Notes under the pieces: model-generated
What the model was told of the DNA's origin: nothing
Database searches by the model: none
Seen by the model: only the letters and a program-made list of their open reading frames with translations
DNA from: DATHXC01 sp035459965
GTDB taxonomy: Bacteria; Pseudomonadota; Gammaproteobacteria; Burkholderiales; Methylophilaceae
Length of the DNA: 64,000 nt
Assembly (NCBI GenBank): GCA_035459965.1
Contig: DATHXC010000004.1
Coordinates: forward strand, 310,001-374,000
Direction: 5' to 3'
Shown here: positions 57,211-64,000 of the stretch, one piece after another
How the letters are laid out: each line of letters starts with the position of its first letter
Position numbering within the stretch: the first letter of the stretch is position 1
Made by a program: the position numbers and the translations under genes

Positions 57211-59196
57211 ATGGCAACTCGTGTAGATTTAGCAAATGCCATCCGTGCGTTATCGATGGATGCAGTGCAAAAGGCTAATTCTGGCCACCCAGGCGCACCT
57301 ATGGGCATGGCAGAAATCGCAGAAGTATTGTGGAACCATAACCTGAGCCACAATCCAACTAACCCAAACTGGGCTAACCGTGACCGTTTCGTATTGTCAA
57401 ACGGCCATGGCTCCATGCTGATTTATTCGTTGCTGCACCTGACTGGCTACGATGTCACTATTGACGACATCAAGAGTTTCCGTCAATTGCATTCCAAGTG
57501 TGCTGGTCACCCTGAATATCATTACGCTCCAGGCGTAGAAACCACTACTGGTCCACTCGGTCAGGGTATTGCTAACGGCGTTGGTTTCGCGATGGCAGAA
57601 AAACTGCTGGCTAACCAGTTCAACAAGCCAGGTCACGACATCGTTGACCACTACACCTACGTGTTCCTGGGTGACGGCTGTATGATGGAAGGCGTTTCCC
57701 ACGAAGCCTGCGCACTGGCTGGTACATGGGGCCTGGGTAAGCTGGTTGCATTCTGGGATGACAACGGCATCTCTATCGACGGCCATATTGAAGGCTGGTA
57801 CACCGATGACACTGCAGGTCGTTTCACTGCCTATGGTTGGCATGTTCAATCTGTTGATGGCCACGATTCTGCTGCGATCCAGAAAGCGATCGAAGTTGCC
57901 AAGACTGTTACTGACAAGCCATCACTGATCTGCTGCAAGACCATCATCGGTAAGGGTTCTCCAAACAAATCAGGTAGCCATGATTGCCACGGTTCTGCAC
58001 TTGGCGATGCTGAAGTTGCTGCAACACGCGCTGCAATCGGTTGGCCATCTGAGCCATTTGTTATCCCGGCTGATGTTTATGCTGGTTGGGATGCCAAGGC
58101 TAAGGGCGCTGCTGCTGAAGCTGCATGGGATGCCAAGTTCGCAGCTTACGCTGCTGCATTCCCGGCTGAAGCTGCAGAATTCAAGCGCCGTTCGGCAAAT
58201 GAATTGCCAGCTAACTGGACAGAAGCAACCAACGCAATCATCGCTGAAACCAACGAAAAAGCAGAAGGTGTTGCAACACGTAAGGCTTCACAAAACGTCA
58301 TTGGCTCACTGGCACCAGTTCTGCCAGAATTCCTCGGCGGTTCTGCTGACTTGACTGGTTCTAACCTGACCAGCACTGGCAGCTTTGTGCACGTTGATGC
58401 CAAGAAGCCAGGTAACTACATCTCTTACGGTGTACGTGAATTCGGTATGGCAGCAATCATGAACGGTGTAGCGCTGCACGGTGGCTTGCTGCCATTCGGC
58501 GGTACTTTCCACATGTTCTCTGACTACATGAAGAACGGTATGCGTATGTCTGCGCTGATGAAGCAACGTGTTGTTTACGTGCTGACCCATGATTCTATTG
58601 GTCAAGGCGAAGATGGCCCAACGCACCAACCAGTAGAAAATACTTCTGGCCTGCGTTATATCCCGAATATGAACGTATGGCGTCCAGGTAGCTCAACTGA
58701 AACTGCTGTTGCCTGGGTTGCTGCTGTTGAGCGCACCGATGGCCCATCCAGTTTGGTATTGAGCCGTCAAAACGTTGCTGGCATCAAGCATGACACAGCG
58801 CACTTCGACCTGATCCGCAAGGGTGGTTATGTGTTCTCTGACGTTGCTGGCAAGGCTGATGTCATCATCATCGCCAACGGTTCTGAGCTTGACCTGGCTG
58901 TGAAGGCCGCTGCTGAGTTGAATGCTGCCGGTACCAAGGTGCGTGTGGTTTCCATGCCATCTACCAATGTATTCGACAAGCAAGACAAGGCTTACCGTGA
59001 CAGCGTGCTGACTCCTGGCGTGAAGCGTGTGGCTGTTGAGGCTGCGCATCCAGATTTCTGGCGTAAGTATGTGGGTATCGAAGGTGCTGTTGTTGGTATC
59101 GAAACCTTCGGTGAATCTGCACCAGGTGGCGTATTGCTCAAGCACTTCGGTTTCACTGTTGAAAACGTTGTTAACACTGTAAAATCAGTGTTGTAA
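57211..59196 (+). CDS. tkt: Transketolase
   Basis: 661 residues. Thiamine diphosphate motif GDGCMMEGVSHEACALAGTW followed by WDDN (about 154-185), the His-rich substrate region NSGHPGAPMGMAE and the central DSIGQGEDGPTHQPVE. It moves two-carbon units between sugar phosphates; in methylotrophs with the ribulose monophosphate cycle it regenerates the formaldehyde acceptor. GGGAGA lies upstream of the ATG. Codon choice is visibly narrow compared with neighbours (mostly CCA for proline, GCT for alanine, AAC/GGT), as in very highly expressed genes. Confidence 0.98.
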   Translation: MATRVDLANAIRALSMDAVQKANSGHPGAPMGMAEIAEVLWNHNLSHNPTNPNWANRDRFVLSNGHGSMLIYSLLHLTGYDVTIDDIKSFRQLHSKCAGHPEYHYAPGVETTTGPLGQGIANGVGFAMAEKLLANQFNKPGHDIVDHYTYVFLGDGCMMEGVSHEACALAGTWGLGKLVAFWDDNGISIDGHIEGWYTDDTAGRFTAYGWHVQSVDGHDSAAIQKAIEVAKTVTDKPSLICCKTIIGKGSPNKSGSHDCHGSALGDAEVAATRAAIGWPSEPFVIPADVYAGWDAKAKGAAAEAAWDAKFAAYAAAFPAEAAEFKRRSANELPANWTEATNAIIAETNEKAEGVATRKASQNVIGSLAPVLPEFLGGSADLTGSNLTSTGSFVHVDAKKPGNYISYGVREFGMAAIMNGVALHGGLLPFGGTFHMFSDYMKNGMRMSALMKQRVVYVLTHDSIGQGEDGPTHQPVENTSGLRYIPNMNVWRPGSSTETAVAWVAAVERTDGPSSLVLSRQNVAGIKHDTAHFDLIRKGGYVFSDVAGKADVIIIANGSELDLAVKAAAELNAAGTKVRVVSMPSTNVFDKQDKAYRDSVLTPGVKRVAVEAAHPDFWRKYVGIEGAVVGIETFGESAPGGVLLKHFGFTVENVVNTVKSVL

Positions 59197-59223
59197 GCGT
59201 CGCTTGATGTAAATCATCACAAT

Positions 59224-59247
59224 CAAAGGCACCGCAAGGTGCCTTTG
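59224..59247 (+). terminator. Terminator of tkt
   Basis: CAAAGGCACC, loop GCAA, GGTGCCTTTG, then TTGTTTG. GNRA-type tetraloop and strong stem 27 bases after the stop codon. Confidence 0.85.
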
Positions 59248-59262
59248 TTGTTTGCAGCACCT

Positions 59263-59307
59263 GTATTTTTGCTTCATTTGTATCTTTGCTTCGCTGTATT
59301 TTGCTTC
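59263..59307 (+). repeat. Three short direct repeats upstream of gap
   Basis: GTATTTTTGCTTC (59263), GTATCTTTGCTTC (59280) and GTATTTTGCTTC (59296), spaced 17 and 16 bases, ending 19 bases before the gap start. They may be an activator or repressor site or slippage-derived. Period does not equal whole helical turns. Confidence 0.45.
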
Positions 59308-59326
59308 ACACCAAGGGGAAAATAAC

Positions 59327-60328
59327 ATGACTATCAAGGTTGGCATCAATGGCTTCGGCCGCATCGGGCGCATGGTATTCCGTGCTGCAATCAAGGATTT
59401 TACTGATATTGAGGTTGTTGCCATCAACGACCTGTTGGAGCCGGATTACCTGGCTTATATGCTCAAGCACGACTCTGTGCATGGGCGCTTCAAGGGCGAT
59501 GTATCGGTCAAGGACAATCATCTGGTCGTGAATGGGAAAACTATCCGTCTCACGGCTGAAAAAGACCCGGCCAATCTTAAATGGAATGAAGCTGGTGCCG
59601 ATGTCGTCATCGAATGTACCGGTTTTTTCCTCACGCTCGATACCTGCCAGAAGCATATTGATGCGGGCGCCAAGAAAGTGGTGCAATCCGCACCGAGTAA
59701 AGATGACACCCCGATGTTCGTGTATGGCGTGAATCATGATGAGTACAAAGGCGAAGCCATTGTTTCAGCTGCATCCTGTACAACTAATGCGCTGGCTCCT
59801 GTCGCCAAGGTGCTCAATGATGCATTCGGCATCAAGCGCGGCTTGATGACTACCGTGCATGCTGCCACAGCGACGCAAAAAACCGTGGATGGTCCGTCTA
59901 ACAAGGATTGGCGAGGTGGTCGTGGCATCCTTGAAAACATCATTCCATCCTCTACCGGTGCTGCCAAGGCAGTGGGTAAAGTAATCCCTTCACTTAACAA
60001 AAAGCTCACCGGCATGGCATTCCGTGTGCCTACTTCCGATGTATCTGTAGTTGACCTGACCTGCGAACTCAATAAAGAAGCCACTTACGACCAGATCAAG
60101 GCAGCGATGAAAGCGGCCTCCGAGAGTGGTCCGCTCAAAGGTGTGCTGGGCTATACCGAGGATAAAGTGGTCTCTACCGATTTCCGTGGCGAGACTTGCC
60201 CTTCCGTATTCGATGCAGATGCCGGTATTGCGCTGGATCCCACCTTCGTCAAGGTTGTGGCCTGGTATGACAATGAATATGGCTATACCTGCAACCTAAT
60301 GCGTCTGGTGCAGCACATCGGTAAGTAA
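59327..60328 (+). CDS. gap: Glyceraldehyde-3-phosphate dehydrogenase, NAD-type
   Basis: 333 residues from ATG 59327 with AAGGGG upstream; an earlier frame opening lies inside the leader repeats and is not a start. Rossmann motif GINGFGRIGR (6-15); catalytic Cys 151 in SAASCTTNALAP and His 178; Asp 35 in AINDLLEP indicates NAD rather than NADP preference. The P-site region GLMTTVHAATATQKTVDGPS is standard. Oxidises glyceraldehyde 3-phosphate; followed by pgk after 75 bases. Confidence 0.98.
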   Translation: MTIKVGINGFGRIGRMVFRAAIKDFTDIEVVAINDLLEPDYLAYMLKHDSVHGRFKGDVSVKDNHLVVNGKTIRLTAEKDPANLKWNEAGADVVIECTGFFLTLDTCQKHIDAGAKKVVQSAPSKDDTPMFVYGVNHDEYKGEAIVSAASCTTNALAPVAKVLNDAFGIKRGLMTTVHAATATQKTVDGPSNKDWRGGRGILENIIPSSTGAAKAVGKVIPSLNKKLTGMAFRVPTSDVSVVDLTCELNKEATYDQIKAAMKAASESGPLKGVLGYTEDKVVSTDFRGETCPSVFDADAGIALDPTFVKVVAWYDNEYGYTCNLMRLVQHIGK

Positions 60329-60403
60329 TGGGTGTTATAGGGGCTGGGAAACGAGCCTCTTGATTGAATAGTGCTTTTCGCTTAAACACCGCAAAGGAAT
60401 AAC

Positions 60404-61585
60404 ATGTCCGTAATCAAAATGACTGATCTCGACCTTAAGGGCAAGCGCGTCCTGATCCGTTCCGACCTCAATGTGCCGGTCAAGGATGGCAAGGTCACCT
60501 CCGATGCCCGTATCACTGCCTCTATGGCCACCATCGAGTTTGCACTCAAGGCTGGCGCCAAAGTGATGGTGACCTCGCATCTGGGGCGCCCGGAAGAAGG
60601 CATCTACTCCGAAGAAAACTCGCTCAAGCCCGTGGTTGATGTGATCGTTGCCAAACTGGGTAACCCCGTGCGCCTGATCAAGGATTGGGTAGAAGGTGGT
60701 TTCGAAGTCGCTGAAGGCGAGCTGGTCATCCTGGAAAACTGCCGTTTCAACAAAGGCGAGAAAAAGAACCTGGATGAAACGTCACAAAAATATGCCAAGC
60801 TGTGTGATGTATTCGTGATGGACGCATTTGGTACAGCGCACCGTGCTGAAGCTTCGACTTATGGGGTGGCTAAATTTGCGCCAGTGGCTGCAGCAGGTAT
60901 TTTGCTGGTGGGTGAACTGGATGCATTGACTAAAGCATTGCTAAGTCCAGCAAGGCCGATGGTAGCGATAGTCGGTGGCTCCAAAGTCAGTACCAAGCTC
61001 ACAGTGCTGGAAAGCCTGTCGGAAAAGGTCGACCAGCTGGTAGTGGGTGGTGGTATCGCCAACACTTTCCTTAAGGCGACCGGACATGAAATCGGTAATT
61101 CCTTGAGTGAGGATGACCTGGTGCCGACTGCGAAAGCGTTGATCGAGAAGATGTCCAAACGTGGTGCTGCCGTACCGATTCCGGTTGACTTGGTCTGTGG
61201 CAAACATTTCGATGCGGCTGAACCAGCACTGCAAAAAAGCGCAGATGAGGTGCAGCCCGATGATATGATTTTTGATATTGGGCCAAAATCTGCTGCAGAA
61301 TTAGTCGACATCATCATGAAAGCGGGTACAGTAGTGTGGAACGGCCCGGTAGGCGTGTTCGAGTTTGACCAGTTTGGTGAAGGTACTAAAGCTATTGCGT
61401 TGGCAATCGCCAAAACTAAGGCGTTTACCCTGGCTGGTGGTGGTGACACGATAGCCGCGATTCAGAAGTATGATATTTACGATCAGGTGTCCTATATTTC
61501 TACAGCAGGCGGCGCTTTCCTCGAATTTCTTGAGGGCAAGACACTGCCGGCAGTGGAGATTCTTGAGCAACGCAGCCACAGCTGA
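60404..61585 (+). CDS. pgk: Phosphoglycerate kinase
   Basis: 393 residues. VLIRSDLNVPVKDGKV (about 16-31) is the substrate site, LGRPEEG the basic patch, VAIVGGSKVSTKL the hinge and nucleotide region, and GGGDTIAAI the C-terminal phosphate loop. Makes ATP and 3-phosphoglycerate. AAAGGA precedes the ATG. It ends before a strong terminator, so pyk has its own transcription. Confidence 0.98.
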   Translation: MSVIKMTDLDLKGKRVLIRSDLNVPVKDGKVTSDARITASMATIEFALKAGAKVMVTSHLGRPEEGIYSEENSLKPVVDVIVAKLGNPVRLIKDWVEGGFEVAEGELVILENCRFNKGEKKNLDETSQKYAKLCDVFVMDAFGTAHRAEASTYGVAKFAPVAAAGILLVGELDALTKALLSPARPMVAIVGGSKVSTKLTVLESLSEKVDQLVVGGGIANTFLKATGHEIGNSLSEDDLVPTAKALIEKMSKRGAAVPIPVDLVCGKHFDAAEPALQKSADEVQPDDMIFDIGPKSAAELVDIIMKAGTVVWNGPVGVFEFDQFGEGTKAIALAIAKTKAFTLAGGGDTIAAIQKYDIYDQVSYISTAGGAFLEFLEGKTLPAVEILEQRSHS

Positions 61586-61613
61586 ATTGAGTTTGGCCGC
61601 TGGGTAAAAGATT

Positions 61614-61639
61614 AAAAAGGACTCTTGCAGTCCTTTTTT
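61614..61639 (+). terminator. Terminator of gap-pgk
   Basis: AAAAAGGACT, loop CTTGC, AGTCC and a run of six T. Twenty-nine bases after the pgk stop codon. Confidence 0.9.
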
Positions 61640-61686
61640 ATTTTGAAGTTATTGTTTTTGCTTTATTGATTTATTGGGGAGAAAAC

Positions 61687-63123
61687 ATGAGCTTACGCAA
61701 AACCAAGATTGTCGCCACACTCGGGCCAGCCAGCAACTCAGCAGAAATGCTCAAGAGCCTGATGGAGGCAGGCGTAGATGTGATGCGCCTTAATTTTTCA
61801 CATGGCACTGCTCAGGAACATATAGAGCGGGCGCGGCTGATACGCGAAATCTCTCACGCGCGTCGCCGCTCAATCGGCATTCTGTGTGATCTGCAAGGCC
61901 CCAAGATTCGTATCGGGAAATTCGAGAACAGCAAAATCAGTATTGCGCCTGGCGACAAATTTATCCTGGATGCCAATTGTCCATTGGGCAACCAGCAACG
62001 CGTGGGGCTCGATTACAAGACGCTGCCCACCGAGGTCGATGCCGGTACCGTGCTGTTGTTAGATGATGGTCGCATCGTCATGCACGTGGATGCAGTGGAA
62101 GGCGCGGAGATTTTCTGCACCATCATCACCGGCGGCATTCTTTCCAATAACAAGGGGATCAATCGCCAGGGTGGCGGCCTTTCCGCCGAGGCGCTCACTG
62201 ACAAGGATCGCGAAGATATCAAGACTGCCGCTGCATTAGGGGCAGATTATGTGGCGATTTCATTCCCCAGGAGTGCGGCTGATGTGGAACTAGCTCGCAG
62301 CCTGGTTCGCGAGGCAGGAGGCCATGCGCATATCGTCGCAAAGATCGAGCGCGCAGAAGCCATCGATGCCCTGGAGGAAATCATTGATGCCTCCGATGTC
62401 ATCATGGTGGCGCGTGGTGATTTGGGTGTGGAAGTGGGCGATGCTGCCGTGCCGGGCTTGCAAAAGCGCATGATCCGTATCGCGCGTGCCAAGAACAAGG
62501 TGGTGATTACTGCCACGCAAATGATGGAATCCATGATCTCCAGCCCTATCCCTACTAGGGCAGAAGTTTCAGATGTGGCCAATGCGGTACTGGATGGCAC
62601 TGATGCGGTGATGCTTTCAGCCGAAACTGCGGCAGGGCAATATCCGCTGGAGACTGTTGCTGCTGTTCACCGCGTGTGCATCGAAGCAGAAAAAGAGTAT
62701 GACGACTTGCCAATCGCCCAACGTGCAGCTGATAAATTCAGGAAAATTGATGAGTCTATCGCCATGGCTGCGGTGTACACGGCACAGCATCTCAATATCA
62801 AGGCGATTGCCGCATTGACGCAATCAGGCAGTGCTGCTTTATGGATTTCGCGCTCGAATACCAGCGTGCCGATTTATGCCTTATCGCCAGAGAGCACTAC
62901 CAGACGCAGGCTCAAACTTTACCGTGGCGTCTACCCGTGCCCCATGGAAATCACATCGCATAACCGAGATGAGATTTTGGCCTACACTGAAGATGAAGTG
63001 ATCCGGCAGGGCGGTGCTGAACTGGATGACCTGATCATTATTACCATCGGTGAGCCTATCGGTTTTGCGGGAAGTACCAATACATTAAAAATCGTAAAAG
63101 TTGGCGAGCATCGCGAAAGTTAG
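61687..63123 (+). CDS. pyk: Pyruvate kinase
   Basis: 478 residues from ATG 61687 (GGGGAGA upstream). TKIVATLGPASNS (about 5-17), CDLQGPKIRIGKF, and the active-site IVAKIERAEAIDALEEIIDASDVIMVARGDLGVE region, in blocks, plus ATQMMESMISSPIPTRAEV are classical. The C-terminal domain (about 350-478) is the allosteric type. Converts PEP to pyruvate with ATP gain. It starts after the pgk terminator and is followed nine bases later by fba. Confidence 0.98.
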   Translation: MSLRKTKIVATLGPASNSAEMLKSLMEAGVDVMRLNFSHGTAQEHIERARLIREISHARRRSIGILCDLQGPKIRIGKFENSKISIAPGDKFILDANCPLGNQQRVGLDYKTLPTEVDAGTVLLLDDGRIVMHVDAVEGAEIFCTIITGGILSNNKGINRQGGGLSAEALTDKDREDIKTAAALGADYVAISFPRSAADVELARSLVREAGGHAHIVAKIERAEAIDALEEIIDASDVIMVARGDLGVEVGDAAVPGLQKRMIRIARAKNKVVITATQMMESMISSPIPTRAEVSDVANAVLDGTDAVMLSAETAAGQYPLETVAAVHRVCIEAEKEYDDLPIAQRAADKFRKIDESIAMAAVYTAQHLNIKAIAALTQSGSAALWISRSNTSVPIYALSPESTTRRRLKLYRGVYPCPMEITSHNRDEILAYTEDEVIRQGGAELDDLIIITIGEPIGFAGSTNTLKIVKVGEHRES

Positions 63124-63132
63124 GGGCTGCTA

Positions 63133-64000
63133 ATGGCTCTAATTTCATTACGCCAGCTTCTGGATCACGCTGCCGAGTTCGGCTATGGCGTGCCCGCTTT
63201 CAACGTCAATAATCTGGAACAGGTTCAAGCGGTGATGCAGGCAGCACATGCGTGCGATAGCCCTGTGATCATGCAGGCCTCAGCAGGCGCACGAGAATAT
63301 GCAGGTGCGTCATTTCTCAAGCATCTTTTTGCGGCAGCGGTAGAAAGCTACCCGCATATTCCCATCGTCATGCATCAGGATCATGGGGCTTCTCCAGCGA
63401 TATGTTTACAGGCCATCAACTCTGGTTTTACCAGCGTGATGATGGATGGCTCATTGCGGGAAGATGCCAAAACGCCCTCCGATTATGCCTATAACGTCGA
63501 GGTCACCAGGCGCGTGGTAGAAGCTGCTCATGCGGTGGGCGTTTCGGTGGAAGGGGAGCTGGGGGTGCTGGGTTCGCTAGAATCAGGCCTGGCAGGCAAG
63601 GAGGATGGGGCTGGCGCAGAAGGTCATCTGGAAAAAGCACAATTGCTGACCGACCCTGAAGAGGCCGCAGACTTTGTCCACCAGACTGGCGTCGATGCAC
63701 TTGCCATTGCCATCGGCACCTCGCATGGCGCCTATAAATTTACCCAGCCACCTACGGGCGAAACACTGGCGATCAGCCAGATCGAGGCCATCCATAAACG
63801 CATCCCCAATACCCACCTGGTCATGCACGGCTCATCATCGGTGCCGCAGGATTGGCTCAAGATCATCAATCAATATGGTGGTGAAATGCCCCAGACTTAT
63901 GGTGTGCCTGTGGAAGAAATCGTAAAAGCCATCCAACACGGCGTGCGTAAAGTAAACATTGATACTGACTTGCGCATGGCATTTACCGGCTCACTTCGTC
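63133..64000 (+). CDS. fba: Fructose-bisphosphate aldolase, class II, Calvin-type (cut at right edge)
   Basis: 289 codons are present from ATG 63133 (AGGGG upstream), reading MALISLRQLLDHAAEFGYGV and continuing without stop to the edge. Class II metal ligands appear in VMHQDHGAS, SVEGELGVLGSLESG, LAIAIGTSHGAYKF and LVMHGSSSVPQ. The sequence resembles the class II CbbA/Fba subtype of about 345-355 residues, so 55-65 residues should be missing. Splits or makes fructose 1,6-bisphosphate, which in RuMP methylotrophs is part of formaldehyde assimilation. Immediately after pyk. Confidence 0.96.
   Translation, partial: MALISLRQLLDHAAEFGYGVPAFNVNNLEQVQAVMQAAHACDSPVIMQASAGAREYAGASFLKHLFAAAVESYPHIPIVMHQDHGASPAICLQAINSGFTSVMMDGSLREDAKTPSDYAYNVEVTRRVVEAAHAVGVSVEGELGVLGSLESGLAGKEDGAGAEGHLEKAQLLTDPEEAADFVHQTGVDALAIAIGTSHGAYKFTQPPTGETLAISQIEAIHKRIPNTHLVMHGSSSVPQDWLKIINQYGGEMPQTYGVPVEEIVKAIQHGVRKVNIDTDLRMAFTGSLR

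Noticed and set aside
59252..59326. N-terminal extension of Gap from an upstream frame opening
   Set aside because: It reads through the direct repeats as an implausible Phe/Cys/Tyr-rich peptide, while ATG 59327 has AAGGGG and starts the conserved Rossmann motif.
1..64000. Mobile elements, prophage, CRISPR array, toxin-antitoxin pair, tRNA or rRNA genes
   Set aside because: No transposase, integrase, regular spacer-repeat array, paired small genes or cloverleaf-like sequence was found on either strand.

Overview
The window reads as an ordinary chromosomal segment of a betaproteobacterium, most likely a methylotroph of the Methylophilaceae (Methylotenera/Methylophilus type). This is inferred from protein similarity recalled by eye, a betaproteobacterial gene order (slt - NDUFA9-like - cca, a DUF3579-like protein, rsmI facing lpoA-yraN-diaA-dolP), an intact dcw cluster, and formate-tetrahydrofolate ligase together with a tkt-gap-pgk-pyk-fba block that fits C1/sugar-phosphate metabolism. 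I see no insertion sequence, prophage, tRNA, rRNA or CRISPR array, and no broken gene. The only genes cut are moeA (left edge) and fba (right edge).

Layout. 1-7167: molybdenum region. moaA-mobA-mobB-moeA run leftward and build and modify molybdopterin. A short ModE-like regulator, an OprO/P-type porin and modABC run rightward for molybdate sensing and uptake. A long perfect inverted repeat with a TAACGTTA core, a likely ModE operator, lies before the porin. 7164-13906: ArnT/PMT-like glycosyltransferase, L31 type B, Rho, thioredoxin, a PilZ-like protein, a TlpA-like thioredoxin and a DUF3579-like protein. 13990-19612: outer-envelope set dolP-diaA-yraN-lpoA facing rsmI-pyrC, then RNase P RNA. 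19889-38839: complete division and wall cluster mraZ to lpxC, almost all genes overlapping by 1-11 bases, headed by one strong promoter and three MraZ boxes. 38858-44043: small membrane protein, slt, NDUFA9-like reductase, cca, and an exported His/Lys/Gly-rich protein.

44113-54961: argB, a HAD phosphatase, slmA and a hemerythrin-like protein run leftward; fhs and a large MASE1-CHASE-PAS-PAS-GGDEF protein run rightward; then leftward rsmE, an N-acetylglutamate synthase fused to an N-terminal XRE DNA-binding domain, and a MetX-like hydrolase. 55046-56861: thioredoxin-like protein and a second GGDEF protein. 57211-64000: tkt, gap, pgk, pyk and the start of fba, all rightward, several separated by clear terminators.

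No wholly new multi-gene system is evident. The best leads are the XRE-ArgA fusion with two palindromes just upstream (a possible enzyme that also regulates transcription), a hemerythrin-like protein with two of seven iron ligands replaced, the ModE-type operator, a long hairpin in the transketolase leader, a nested inverted repeat between trxA and rho, and an LpoA homologue without a lipobox.
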